35,670 nucleotides of DNA from Flavobacterium hydatis. GTDB lineage: Bacteria; Bacteroidota; Bacteroidia; Flavobacteriales; Flavobacteriaceae. The stretch lies in NCBI RefSeq assembly GCF_000737695.1, contig NZ_JPRM01000046.1, positions 1 to 35,670 of the forward strand. Direction: 5' to 3'. Under the pieces are notes generated by a model. That model was given only the letters and a program-made list of their open reading frames with translations, ran no database searches and was not told the origin of the DNA. Of this stretch, positions 8,221 through 16,579 are shown piece after piece (position 1 is the first letter of the stretch; every line of letters begins with the position of its first letter). A program made the position numbers and the translations under genes.

Positions 8221-9366
8221 TTATGAAGCGTTTCTATAAGCCGTAGGCGTAAGATTTGTGTATTTTTTAAAAGAAGTATTAAAAGATGATTTAGAATTAA
8301 AACCCACTTCGTATAGAATCTCTAAAACCGTAAGTTCGTTCTTAGACTGATCTTTTAAGATATTCATTGCTTTTTGAATACGATATTCATTTACAAAATC
8401 AAAAAAATGCTGATTCATATGATGATTAATCAAAACTGATAAATCACGAACAGGAATATCAATTTGGTTAGAAAGCTCCTGTATTGTAAGTGATGGATCA
8501 AGATAGGGCTTCTTCTCTGTCATGTAATTTTTTAAAGCTAAAATTTTAGAAGAAATAATCTCATCCTGAACGTTTGCTATTTTAGTCGAAACATCAGTTT
8601 GTTGAGGGATAATATCTTTGGTAAGTTGTATAGTAGAATTGATTCCTCTAAAAAGTTCCGGATGATTTAGTGCCTTCATTACAAACCAACATATTACAAA
8701 TAAAGCTCCGCATACCATTAGAACATTTCCCCAAAGAAAAATTTCTCTGGAAGCAGTATAACGCAACAAATTTTTTGAAGCTGTAATAGAATGCATCACA
8801 AGAAAAACACAATTCATCTGAAAAAGCCATTTGTATGTAGAAGTACTGGGATTAGTATAGTTTTCAAGATAAATTTTTCTATACTTTTTTAAAATTAAAA
8901 AAATACTAATGATATAAAACCAATATTGAACTTCGATTAAAATCTGAAAAAAGTAAACTTCAGACATTTGATTAAAATTGGCTATGAATTGTTCTTTTTC
9001 AATACCTGATTTTAAATAAAATCTCGGCATAAGAACTAAATTCATAACAATAAAAGGAAGTGTATATACTAAATGTTGCCATTTTAGCTTAAAATCATTG
9101 TAACAAACTGCCAAAACATAAAGATAAATTAGAGGCATTTCTAATAAACATATTGTGCTTCTTATAAGTTCTAAATCTGCATATTCTTGAGGAAATGTGT
9201 AAGTAAAGAGTCCTGTAAAATCAATTGCTGAAAAAATAATAAAAGTACCAAATAGTCGGTTTGCTAACTTATTTTCGGTTTTTACTGTTAGTAAAAATAA
9301 TGCCAATAATAATGAAACAAAAACAGCAATATGAGCAATACCATCTAAAAAGCTTAATTTATCCAT
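8221..9366 (-). CDS. AraC-family regulator with N-terminal 7TM domain (copy 2)
   Basis: This 381-residue paralogue of the adjacent regulator has the same layout: membrane domain with seven or so helices over about 1-235 and an AraC DNA-binding domain at about 280-381. The C-terminal 100 residues differ from copy 1 at only about eight positions, including Ile/Asp and Lys/Asn changes outside the recognition helices, so both should bind the same site. The sensor halves are only moderately similar and may respond to different signals. Both genes end with the same residues (TPTAYRNAS). They are a tandem duplication with separate but identical promoters. Confidence 0.88.
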   Translation of the reverse strand: MDKLSFLDGIAHIAVFVSLLLALFLLTVKTENKLANRLFGTFIIFSAIDFTGLFTYTFPQEYADLELIRSTICLLEMPLIYLYVLAVCYNDFKLKWQHLVYTLPFIVMNLVLMPRFYLKSGIEKEQFIANFNQMSEVYFFQILIEVQYWFYIISIFLILKKYRKIYLENYTNPSTSTYKWLFQMNCVFLVMHSITASKNLLRYTASREIFLWGNVLMVCGALFVICWFVMKALNHPELFRGINSTIQLTKDIIPQQTDVSTKIANVQDEIISSKILALKNYMTEKKPYLDPSLTIQELSNQIDIPVRDLSVLINHHMNQHFFDFVNEYRIQKAMNILKDQSKNELTVLEILYEVGFNSKSSFNTSFKKYTNLTPTAYRNAS

Positions 9367-9379
9367 TTATCTTTAAAAT

Positions 9380-9411
9380 ATTTAACAAATATAATATTTT
9401 AGTTCTTTTAA
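9380..9411 (-). promoter_or_regulatory. Promoter block of AraC copy 2
   Basis: This 32-base block is identical to 8066-8097. The minus-strand -7 box TATATTTG lies at 9386-9393, about 20 bases ahead of the ATG at 9366. Its preservation after the duplication supports a promoter role. Confidence 0.6.
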
Positions 9412-9515
9412 TGAGATTCCATAAGACATTCGTTGCATACGAATTAAAAGAAAAAAAGTTTATTTTAATCTTTACGACTTTACGCACTAAATTTCGAAAT
9501 TGCAAGAAAAAAGAT

Positions 9516-9523
9516 TAATTTTG
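9516..9523 (+). promoter_or_regulatory. -7 box upstream of murQ
   Basis: TAATTTTG matches the Bacteroidetes -7 consensus TAnnTTTG, 21 bases before the murQ ATG. A clear -33 TTG at the usual distance is not seen. Confidence 0.45.
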
Positions 9524-9544
9524 GGCAAGATATTATACTAAAAA

Positions 9545-10360
9545 ATGACCTTTACAAAAACTACAGAACAGTCCTCTAAATACGAACATCTGGAAAGCAT
9601 GAGTGTTCAAGACTTGTTGATTAACATGAATCAGGAAGACAAAACAGTTCCATTTGCCGTAGAAAAAGCAATTCCGCAAATAGAAGCTTTAGTGGCTCAA
9701 ATTGTAAACAAACTAAAACTTGGTGGACGCTTATTTTATATAGGAGCAGGAACATCTGGTCGTTTAGGAATTTTGGATGCATCCGAATGTCCTCCTACTT
9801 TTGGAGTTCCGGCATTTTTAGTAAACGGGATCATTGCCGGAGGAGATAAAGCCATTCGTCAGGCGGTAGAAAATGCCGAAGATAATCCTAAACAAGCCTG
9901 GATAGATTTGCAAGCACACAGCATTTCTGAAAATGATGTTGTAATAGGAATTGCTGCTTCAGGAACAACACCTTATGTAATTGGTGGTTTAGAGATTTGT
10001 AATAAGAACAATATAATTACTGGTTGCATAACTTGTAATGCCGAAAGTCCGCTTTCGCAAACAGCCCAATATCCTATTGAAGTAGTTGTAGGCCCCGAAT
10101 TTGTTACAGGAAGCTCTAGAATGAAAGCTGGAACTGCACAAAAATTAGTTCTTAACATGATTTCGACAGCAACCATGATAAAACTAGGAAAAGTAAAAGG
10201 CAACAAGATGGTCGATATGCAATTAAGTAATAGTAAATTAATAGATCGCGGAGTAAGAATGATTATGGGCGAAATTCCTGTTACATACGAGCAAGCATCT
10301 GAATTATTACACAAATATGGAAGTGTAAGAAATGCTGTAGATAATTTTCAGGCACAATAG
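9545..10360 (+). CDS. murQ: N-acetylmuramic acid 6-phosphate etherase MurQ
   Basis: This cytoplasmic lyase cleaves the lactyl ether of MurNAc-6-phosphate to give GlcNAc-6-phosphate and D-lactate, in peptidoglycan recycling. The SIS (sugar isomerase) fold is clear: YIGAGTSGRLG at 65-75, ECPPTFG at 81-87 and AVENAEDN at 107-114. Glu81 and Glu112 correspond to the catalytic pair known in E. coli MurQ (offset of two). VTGSSRMKAGTAQKL follows at about 186-200. At 271 residues it is slightly shorter than the 298 of E. coli and lacks part of the C-terminal helical extension, as is usual in Bacteroidetes. It is followed by a DUF6095 gene, an arrangement that seems common in flavobacteria. Confidence 0.95.
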   Translation: MTFTKTTEQSSKYEHLESMSVQDLLINMNQEDKTVPFAVEKAIPQIEALVAQIVNKLKLGGRLFYIGAGTSGRLGILDASECPPTFGVPAFLVNGIIAGGDKAIRQAVENAEDNPKQAWIDLQAHSISENDVVIGIAASGTTPYVIGGLEICNKNNIITGCITCNAESPLSQTAQYPIEVVVGPEFVTGSSRMKAGTAQKLVLNMISTATMIKLGKVKGNKMVDMQLSNSKLIDRGVRMIMGEIPVTYEQASELLHKYGSVRNAVDNFQAQ

Positions 10361-10493
10361 TAATTCAGTTATAAATACTGATTTCAATAAAACCGTTGCA
10401 AAGATATAATCTTGATTATGCAACAATAAATAGACGTTTTTTAGTTCCCGCAACTTTTAAACTTCAATCATTAAACTTTTAAGAATAAAAAAT

Positions 10494-10715
10494 ATGGGAA
10501 CAAATAAGGAGTTAATAGGAAAAGGAATTAAATACTTATCGGGTTCTTTACCCCTATTATTTATTGGCCCTTCGGTAATTTACAATGCGTTTATGAACAA
10601 GCAAAACGTTTGGCATTACTTAGTTCTGGCTATTGGTATCATTGCTTGTTTAGCTGGAATGTTTCTAATCTTTTATGGTTTAAAAACAATCATGAGAGGT
10701 CTGTTTAATGACTAA
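10494..10715 (+). CDS. DUF6095 family small membrane protein
   Basis: This 73-residue protein has two hydrophobic helices (about 15-32 and 42-65) joined by a short loop containing NKQNVWHY, and a charged C-terminus. It fits the flavobacterial DUF6095 family, of unknown role. It lies 130 bases after murQ and 32 bases before the pentapeptide-repeat gene, so it probably heads a small operon with the next two genes. Confidence 0.75.
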   Translation: MGTNKELIGKGIKYLSGSLPLLFIGPSVIYNAFMNKQNVWHYLVLAIGIIACLAGMFLIFYGLKTIMRGLFND

Positions 10716-10747
10716 ACATTTAATTAAAATAAAACTCAAAAAATCCA

Positions 10748-11320
10748 ATGGATAGCTTAATTCATATTCAAAAAACATTCGATAAGGTTATCTACATTGA
10801 TAAAAAAATAAACAACCGCGAATTTGAGGATTGTGTATTTAAAAATTGTGATTTCTCTAATAGTAATTTTGCTTACAACACCTTTCTTGATTGCGAATTT
10901 ATCGATTGCAATTTATCTATGACCAGCCTAAAAGGTACAAGTTTAAAAAATGCAACGTTTAAGAACTGTAAACTTCTGGGAATTGCATTTAATGAATGTG
11001 AAGATTTTTTGTTTCAGGTATATTTTGAAGAATCTGTTTTGGACTATGCCTTATTTTCTAATAAAAAAATGCCTAAAACTAAATTCGTAAATTGTTCTAT
11101 GAAAGAAACTACTTTTATAGGAACCAATTTAACCAGTTCTGTTTTTGACAACTGTAATCTCGAAGGAGCAATTTTTAACGAAACTCAATTGGCAAGTGTT
11201 AATTTTAAAACAGCTTATAATTTTAAAATTGATCCTGAATTTAATCCTATGAAAAAAGCGCAATTCTCGACCGAGGGAATTTTGGGACTTTTAGACAAAT
11301 ATGACATTAAAATTGTATAA
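10748..11320 (+). CDS. Pentapeptide repeat protein
   Basis: This 190-residue protein has tandem pentapeptide repeats of the A(D/N)LXX/CxFxN kind from about residue 24 to 157 (for example CVFKNCDFSNSNF at about 27-39), with a break in the middle (about 80-105). Such repeats fold into a square right-handed beta-helix; some members, such as Qnr and MfpA, mimic DNA and protect gyrase. The Cys-rich repeats and length are Qnr-like, but no closer assignment is possible. The stop is two bases before the next gene's ATG, so the two are co-translated. Confidence 0.85.
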   Translation: MDSLIHIQKTFDKVIYIDKKINNREFEDCVFKNCDFSNSNFAYNTFLDCEFIDCNLSMTSLKGTSLKNATFKNCKLLGIAFNECEDFLFQVYFEESVLDYALFSNKKMPKTKFVNCSMKETTFIGTNLTSSVFDNCNLEGAIFNETQLASVNFKTAYNFKIDPEFNPMKKAQFSTEGILGLLDKYDIKIV

Positions 11321-11322
11321 TT

Positions 11323-11898
11323 ATGGATGCAACTGAAGCGTATTTAGAAAGTGTAAAAAAACAGTTTTTATATTATAAAACACTGGGCGAAAAAGCAATT
11401 GCTCAACTCGAGCCTGAACAACTTCTTATTACAATAAATGAGGATACAAATAGTATAGCAACTATTGTAAAACATCTTTCGGGTAATATGCTTTCGCGTT
11501 GGACTGATTTCCTTACAACCGATGGCGAGAAAGAATGGCGTAATCGCGATGAGGAATTCGAAAATGACTTGCAATCTAAAGAAGAAATAATGACTGCTTG
11601 GGAAAAAGGCTGGAAATGTCTTTTTGATGCCATAAATGATTTGCAAGCTAATCAACTTGCAGACATTATATATATCCGAAATGAAGGTCATACGGTTATT
11701 GAAGCTATCAACAGGCAATTAGCACATTATCCTTATCATGTTGGTCAAATTGTATTTTATGCCAAACAATTAAAAAACAGCAGTTGGGAAAGTTTATCGA
11801 TTCCAAGAAAAGAATCTAAAAATTACAACGCTAATAAATTTGCCAAGGAAAAAGAAATTAAGAACTTTACCGATGATGAGTTAAAGAGATTGAAGTAA
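11323..11898 (+). CDS. DUF1572 family (DinB-like) protein
   Basis: This 191-residue helical protein is of the DinB/YfiT-like superfamily, DUF1572 branch. Metal-binding histidines are expected in IVKHLSGNM (about 47-55) and in LAHYPYHVGQIV (about 131-142), the family's HxxxH pair. DinB-like proteins are often thiol-dependent transferases or stress proteins; the reaction of DUF1572 is unknown. The ATG at 11323 is two bases after the pentapeptide gene, indicating one transcript. Confidence 0.8.
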   Translation: MDATEAYLESVKKQFLYYKTLGEKAIAQLEPEQLLITINEDTNSIATIVKHLSGNMLSRWTDFLTTDGEKEWRNRDEEFENDLQSKEEIMTAWEKGWKCLFDAINDLQANQLADIIYIRNEGHTVIEAINRQLAHYPYHVGQIVFYAKQLKNSSWESLSIPRKESKNYNANKFAKEKEIKNFTDDELKRLK

Positions 11899-11968
11899 CA
11901 ATATTTCTAAGGCTACGCGAAGTTGAAAGCATAAAATCTATTATTATATTTATTTCAGAATTATAAAT

Positions 11969-12433
11969 ATGAAAGACAACAAAAATGAGACGCATCATTT
12001 TTTGCCTAGTGGAGAGTGGGAAGGATTTTATTGTTATTCTAATTCACCGGCACAACATAAAATGTCTATTGAATTGAATTTTGTAAATTCTATTATTTCC
12101 GGCTCTGGAGTTGATGATGTAAACTCCTTTAAATGGAATGGTTCTTATAATCTGGAGCATTTTAAAATTAAAATGGTCAAAACTTACCCAACGCATATCA
12201 TCAATTACAACGGAGATATTGACGAAAATGGTATTTGGGGCGTTTGGGATAATCCTGAAGATTTGAGTTTTTTTGCTAATCTTTCACCAAATATTTACCA
12301 ACAAGCCAAAGCAATGACAAAAGGTTGTTTTCATATCTGGCCAAAAGCAGCAAAAAACGAATCTAAAGAAGAAATTAAAGAGGAAGTTAAAGAATCTAAA
12401 AAATTAAAAGAGTTTTATATCCAGAAAATTTAA
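11969..12433 (+). CDS. Hypothetical protein with charged tail
   Basis: This 154-residue protein has no signal peptide. Residues about 10-110 look beta-rich with many aromatic residues (WEGFYCY, FKWNGSYN, GIWGVWDN), which suggests a small barrel such as a lipocalin or avidin-like fold. Residues about 120-145 form a highly charged Lys/Glu helix. The family is not recognised. It stands alone between the DUF1572 gene and the RNA-like element. Confidence 0.6.
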   Translation: MKDNKNETHHFLPSGEWEGFYCYSNSPAQHKMSIELNFVNSIISGSGVDDVNSFKWNGSYNLEHFKIKMVKTYPTHIINYNGDIDENGIWGVWDNPEDLSFFANLSPNIYQQAKAMTKGCFHIWPKAAKNESKEEIKEEVKESKKLKEFYIQKI

Positions 12434-12484
12434 GACTTAATAAATCAATATAATACTAAAGGTTCTTGAGAACCAATTGCAAAC

Positions 12485-12561
12485 TAGCCCTGATTGTAAT
12501 GGAAATCCTTTTATGCCGGGGTTCGGCATAAAAGATTGAAATGAAAAGCAGGATTAGCTCC
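12485..12561 (+). ncRNA. Flavo-1-like structured RNA element
   Basis: The block TAGCCCTGATTG at its 5' end and GCAGGATTAGCTCC at its 3' end flank a perfect 10-bp hairpin (TTTTATGCCG, loop GGGTT, CGGCATAAAA, 12509-12533). CCCTG and CAGG can pair as the outer stem. The conserved ends and a variable central hairpin fit what I remember of the Flavo-1 RNA motif of Flavobacteria, whose function is not known. It ends 21 bases before the ATG of the lipoprotein gene, so a role in its leader is possible. Family name from memory; the structure is seen. Confidence 0.55.
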
Positions 12562-12582
12562 TAAATAAACAAATTACTTATT

Positions 12583-12954
12583 ATGAAAAAATTACTATTA
12601 CTCCCTTTGTTACTTATTGTTGCATCTTGTTATAATACGGAACACAATTGCAAGGATTTTAAAACCGGAAAATTCAAGTTTGAATATGAAGTTGATGGAG
12701 TAAAAAAGACAACTATTTTTGAAAGAAAAGATGATATCGAAATCGAAACTTTTGAAGGTAAAACCGATACTGCAACAATTCGTTGGGTAAGCGATTGCGA
12801 ATATGTTCTGGAAAAAAAACACCCAAAGAACAAAGCCGAAGAGAAAGCTATCGGAATGAAAATTTTGAGTACAACCAAAGATTCTTATACTTTTGAGTTC
12901 GGAATGGTTGGTTCTAACCAAAAACAACGCGGAAAAGTTGTTCGTGTAGATTAA
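12583..12954 (+). CDS. Small lipoprotein, unknown function
   Basis: This 123-residue protein has a lipoprotein signal (KKLLLLPLLLIVASC, Cys16). The mature part is beta-rich and contains further Cys residues (CKDF near 23 and CEY near 72) that could form a disulfide. It resembles uncharacterised flavobacterial DNA-topoisomerase-linked or envelope lipoproteins only in general style; I cannot name a family. It is preceded by the RNA-like element and followed 40 bases later by the TerC gene on the same strand. Confidence 0.7.
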   Translation: MKKLLLLPLLLIVASCYNTEHNCKDFKTGKFKFEYEVDGVKKTTIFERKDDIEIETFEGKTDTATIRWVSDCEYVLEKKHPKNKAEEKAIGMKILSTTKDSYTFEFGMVGSNQKQRGKVVRVD

Positions 12955-12994
12955 ATTATTATATATCCTTATTACCTCTTAATACCTTTTTTAA

Positions 12995-13771
12995 ATGGAA
13001 GTATTTTTAAATCCAGACGCTTGGGTTGCCCTATTAACATTGACTTTTCTTGAAATTATTTTAGGAATCGACAATATCATTTTCATATCGATAGTAACTG
13101 GAAAGTTACCTCCTGAAAGTCGTAAAAAAGCAACTCGAATTGGTTTGTTTTTAGCCATGTTTATGCGTATTGCTTTGCTAATGGGTATTTCGTACTTAAT
13201 TGCTATGAAGGCAACTGTTTTTAGTATTAAATGGGGTTGGCTAAATGCTGATTTTACTGGACAAGCCTTGATTTTATTGGGCGGTGGATTATTCCTGATT
13301 TATAAAAGTACTAAAGAAATAAGCGAAAAAGTTGATCATAAAGGCGAAGAAGAAAAAACATTAAAAGATGTTGCAAAGCAATCTTTTTCGAATGTAATTG
13401 TTCAAATTTTACTAATCGATTTAATCTTCTCTGTAGATTCTATTTTAACTGCAGTAGGTATGACAAATGGTGTTACAGGTGCTTTGACAATTATGATTAC
13501 TGCCGTGGTTATTTCGGTAGCTGTTATGATGTTGTTTGCGGTTCCTGTTGGAAATTTTGTAAATGCAAATCCTTCTATTCAGATTTTAGGACTTGCTTTT
13601 TTAATCCTAATCGGTTTTATGTTAATAACTGAAAGTATGCACTTATCTAATGCATCTTTAGTAGGTGAACATATTGGGGCTGTACCAAAAGGTTACTTGT
13701 ACTTTGCTATATCATTCTCATTGGCAGTCGAGTTTATCAATATGAAGATGAGAAAGAGATCAAAATCATAA
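12995..13771 (+). CDS. TerC family integral membrane protein
   Basis: This 258-residue inner-membrane protein has about seven helices. The TerC hallmark residues are present: LEIILGIDNIIFISI at about 19-33, with the buried Asp, and a second acidic repeat, LIDLIFSVDSILTAVGM, at about 139-155. TerC/Alx proteins are linked to tellurite resistance and to manganese export, and help metalate exported proteins. No other ter genes are nearby, so a manganese or general membrane role is more likely than tellurite resistance. The gene ends at a strong terminator shared with the converging T6SS locus. Confidence 0.9.
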   Translation: MEVFLNPDAWVALLTLTFLEIILGIDNIIFISIVTGKLPPESRKKATRIGLFLAMFMRIALLMGISYLIAMKATVFSIKWGWLNADFTGQALILLGGGLFLIYKSTKEISEKVDHKGEEEKTLKDVAKQSFSNVIVQILLIDLIFSVDSILTAVGMTNGVTGALTIMITAVVISVAVMMLFAVPVGNFVNANPSIQILGLAFLILIGFMLITESMHLSNASLVGEHIGAVPKGYLYFAISFSLAVEFINMKMRKRSKS

Positions 13772-13787
13772 CTGATTTTATTATAAC

Positions 13788-13819
13788 AAAAAAGCGCTAA
13801 GGTATCTTAGCGCTTTTTT
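13788..13819. terminator. Bidirectional intrinsic terminator between terC and tssF
   Basis: The stem AAAAAAGCGCTAAG (13788-13801) pairs perfectly with CTTAGCGCTTTTTT (13806-13819) around the loop GTAT. T-runs lie on both strands, so it should stop transcription from terC and from the converging T6SS genes. Confidence 0.9.
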
Positions 13820-13841
13820 TGTATTTATTTGTTTCCTGAAA

Positions 13842-15680
13842 TTAATCTTCGATAAACAATCGATATGGAAACACATTTGATGATCTGTTTTTTAAGTTTT
13901 TCATGAAACTCTCACACAAATAATCCCACTCGGTTACTGATAAATGTTGTTTTTCGGCTGCATTAATTTTTAAGTAAATATCTACCGTTCGACTAAAACC
14001 TGCTTTTACTGAGATTTCTTTACGTGTTCCTTTTTCTATTTTAACATCTGTAATACAGCTTTTAAAATGGTTAAAACCAAATGCCTTTATATCGGCAAAA
14101 GTTACAATTCGTCCTCGCGTTAATAAAGCATTGCGATAAGCAAGAATACGGTCCTTGTTATTTTGTTTATTCATTCCGCCAACTGTATTGGTAACTAATA
14201 CAGCTTCTTTGCTTACAAAAAACAAATCTTCTTTAGATTCTAAAACTGTACCTGCTTTAATGTCATTACCTTCTTCGGCACAAGTCGACCAATAACTTAT
14301 TATAAATGATTTCCCTACTGATTCATCTACTTTTGGTTTAATCATCAAATATGGATCGTTATTTTTAGAAAAGCTACTTTCTTTCGCTTGTTGCTCAACC
14401 GAAGCCAATAACTGATTAATTTCGACCAGGGAACTATTCATAAAATCTTTTCCTAATCCTGAAAACGAAGAACTTTCGTCTTTCAATAAATCCAATACGT
14501 TCTGAAGTAATTCTGAAGCTGTTCTGGAATCAAATCTAGAAACTCCTCCTGTACGTAATACAGCATTTCCTTCTTCGATAACACCATCTTTAAATTCTTT
14601 TATTTCATAATGGTTATCAAATGGATCAACTACGGTATCTACATCTAGATAGATATTATTACCTGTATCTAAGGATACGTAAGACAAGAAACCTCCAAGT
14701 GTTTTATTTATAATATGTCGTCTCTTATTAATTACAGGAAAACAATTTGCTGTAAAAGATACATTGTCTATTATTTGAGGTATTAATGATTCTGGAAAAA
14801 CCATTTTTATCCAAATAATCGGATTACCATTATCCTTTGTTACTTCTTCAAAAACCTTATATTCTGGGTTATATTTATTTATCTCTTTATGTTTCAATGC
14901 CCCTTTTAGGGTATAAAAGTTATCAAAATAAAACTCATTAACTTCCTGCATTAATTCACTAAGATGCGTATAATTTCTGTTTATTATACTTTCGATATCC
15001 AGATTGTTTACCGGGACATTATACCCTTCTTCTACCGTGATTTCCTTTTCATCATAAAAGCATTTCATTTGCTTTAGATAATAATGGAACATTTCTTTTT
15101 GATGGGTATTTTTAATGTCTATATACAACATTAAATCCTCTAGTTCTAATACGTTGGTATTATTCAATTCTATCCCTAAAAACACTATTCCCGAAGGCAG
15201 AGAGTTTTTATAACCTCGAACTGAGTCTTTATAAAAAAGATTTGAAACTTGGTATAGATTTCTTTCGTAAGCTACGTACTTAACCTCACAAGAAGCTAAT
15301 TTCACCTCTAATGTTGGCGATAGTGTTATCTCCTTTGTAATAGGCGCTAACGGATTATAAATATTATGTATTCTCCTGCTTACCGACATTTGGTTTAGCA
15401 AAGAAACTTTCATATTGTTATCTATAGGTAAAGCATGCATGATTGCTCTTGCTGGTTTAGCTCCTGCACTAACTTCTGGAAACATAATTTCAAGAACTCT
15501 TTCGACCACGCGAGTTTTAGAATCCTCCAGTTCATGAGCCACTTTTTCTAACTCATACGACAATGCATTCAACATCATTGATACTACTGGATCAAATGAC
15601 GTTTCCATCTCTACATCCGAAAAGCCCCATGATCTCGCTGCTCTTTTTAATACTCTATCTTTTATTCGTTCTTGTCTCAT
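13842..15680 (-). CDS. tssF: T6SS baseplate subunit TssF (subtype iii)
   Basis: TssF (612 residues, usual length about 600) is the wedge protein of the T6SS baseplate, homologous to phage T4 gp6, and works in the cytoplasm with TssE, TssG and TssK. The N-terminus has the family pattern: FDPVVSMMLNALSYELEKVA at about 29-48, then VVERVLEIMFPEV at about 59-71. The C-terminal part (GRIVTFADIKAFGFNHF at about 526-542) is gp6-like. It is the last gene of the cluster, set apart from the other core genes by the effector island. The ATG at 15680 follows 77 bases after the upstream lipoprotein gene. TssG is not next to it, which is unusual. Confidence 0.88.
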   Translation of the reverse strand: MRQERIKDRVLKRAARSWGFSDVEMETSFDPVVSMMLNALSYELEKVAHELEDSKTRVVERVLEIMFPEVSAGAKPARAIMHALPIDNNMKVSLLNQMSVSRRIHNIYNPLAPITKEITLSPTLEVKLASCEVKYVAYERNLYQVSNLFYKDSVRGYKNSLPSGIVFLGIELNNTNVLELEDLMLYIDIKNTHQKEMFHYYLKQMKCFYDEKEITVEEGYNVPVNNLDIESIINRNYTHLSELMQEVNEFYFDNFYTLKGALKHKEINKYNPEYKVFEEVTKDNGNPIIWIKMVFPESLIPQIIDNVSFTANCFPVINKRRHIINKTLGGFLSYVSLDTGNNIYLDVDTVVDPFDNHYEIKEFKDGVIEEGNAVLRTGGVSRFDSRTASELLQNVLDLLKDESSSFSGLGKDFMNSSLVEINQLLASVEQQAKESSFSKNNDPYLMIKPKVDESVGKSFIISYWSTCAEEGNDIKAGTVLESKEDLFFVSKEAVLVTNTVGGMNKQNNKDRILAYRNALLTRGRIVTFADIKAFGFNHFKSCITDVKIEKGTRKEISVKAGFSRTVDIYLKINAAEKQHLSVTEWDYLCESFMKNLKNRSSNVFPYRLFIED

Positions 15681-15757
15681 TTACTTATTTTTTATTGGGA
15701 CGTATTTTTTATTTAAACTGATAAACTTATCGAATCCTATAATTACCTATACAAAAA

Positions 15758-16555
15758 TTAATATTTATAATATTCCTGTCCTTTATCATGTACAATTCGT
15801 ATGTATTCTATTTCACCTTCGGTCTGACGATACATAATATTATAAAAATCAGCTTTTTCTTGTTCTTCAGGAGTTAAAAAACCACTAAAAGTAGTAAAAT
15901 AACCATTAGTCAAAGTAGTAGTAGAACCATCCTCTAGTTTTGCATTCAAGTCTGCATCATAAAATTTGATGACTGGTAAATCTGCTTCTATTCTTTTTTT
16001 ATTAATATCTGACACTTTCATACCTGCTTTTACTTCTGCTCCCTCTATATTTAGCGGTTTTGCATAAATTTTAAAAGGATATATAAAATTCTCAGGAGCT
16101 CCAGATCCGTTTTTCTCATTCTTTAACATGTCTGTATAAAAATCTGGATCCGTTTTTTCTGGAAACCAACCATCCTTATGATTACGTTCTTTCACAAATT
16201 CTACAGACATTCTCCCTTTGGCTTCTTCAAGTTTCCCCATTTGTCCCAAAGGACTATCAAGATTCATAAAGAAGATATGAAGCTCATCAATGTTTTTATT
16301 TTTATCTGATTCAGAAACATAAATCCCTAAATCATCCCAGATATATACACTTGTATGATAAACTCTACTATATTTTCCGAAAATCTTTATCCATTCGGCC
16401 ACGGGTTTACCAAAAGGCAATTCTTGTTTTTTATAAGTAATAGTATGTTCGCTAATATAAAAATCAGTTTCTAACTTGAGTTCTTTTTTTGAGGTTTTAC
16501 ATTGTAAAGCTATACTTATATAAAGTAAAAGAATAATCTTTTTCACAATTTTCAT
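15758..16555 (-). CDS. Lipoprotein, candidate immunity protein (paralogue B)
   Basis: This 265-residue protein has a short signal peptide and a lipobox-like SIALQC (Cys19). The Gln before the Cys is unusual but is shared with its neighbour. After the Cys the sequence is basic (KTSKKE), with no acidic surface-export signal, so it should stay in the periplasm. Shared landmarks with paralogue A include LPFGKPVAEWIKIFGKY/LPLGKSLNEWVKILGKY, NLDSPLGQMGKLE, LNIEGAEVKAGM and EYIRIVHDKGQEY. It is the second of two tandem copies behind the Het-C-like effector, and is probably an immunity protein or a duplicated decoy or orphan. Not recognised as a named family. Confidence 0.7.
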   Translation of the reverse strand: MKIVKKIILLLYISIALQCKTSKKELKLETDFYISEHTITYKKQELPFGKPVAEWIKIFGKYSRVYHTSVYIWDDLGIYVSESDKNKNIDELHIFFMNLDSPLGQMGKLEEAKGRMSVEFVKERNHKDGWFPEKTDPDFYTDMLKNEKNGSGAPENFIYPFKIYAKPLNIEGAEVKAGMKVSDINKKRIEADLPVIKFYDADLNAKLEDGSTTTLTNGYFTTFSGFLTPEEQEKADFYNIMYRQTEGEIEYIRIVHDKGQEYYKY

Positions 16556-16579
16556 TTGTTAAAAATATATTTTTTCAAC

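Noticed and set aside
10390..10425. Inverted repeat GTTGCA ... TGCAAC behind murQ
   Set aside because: Stem interrupted and no T-run follows; too weak to call a terminator.
11368..11718. Long antisense frames against the DUF1572 gene
   Set aside because: Shadow frames of a gene with strong family features and tight operon spacing; low-complexity Ser/Phe composition.
12610..12927. Two antisense frames against the lipoprotein gene
   Set aside because: Phe/Ile-rich translations typical of the reverse strand of AT-rich genes.
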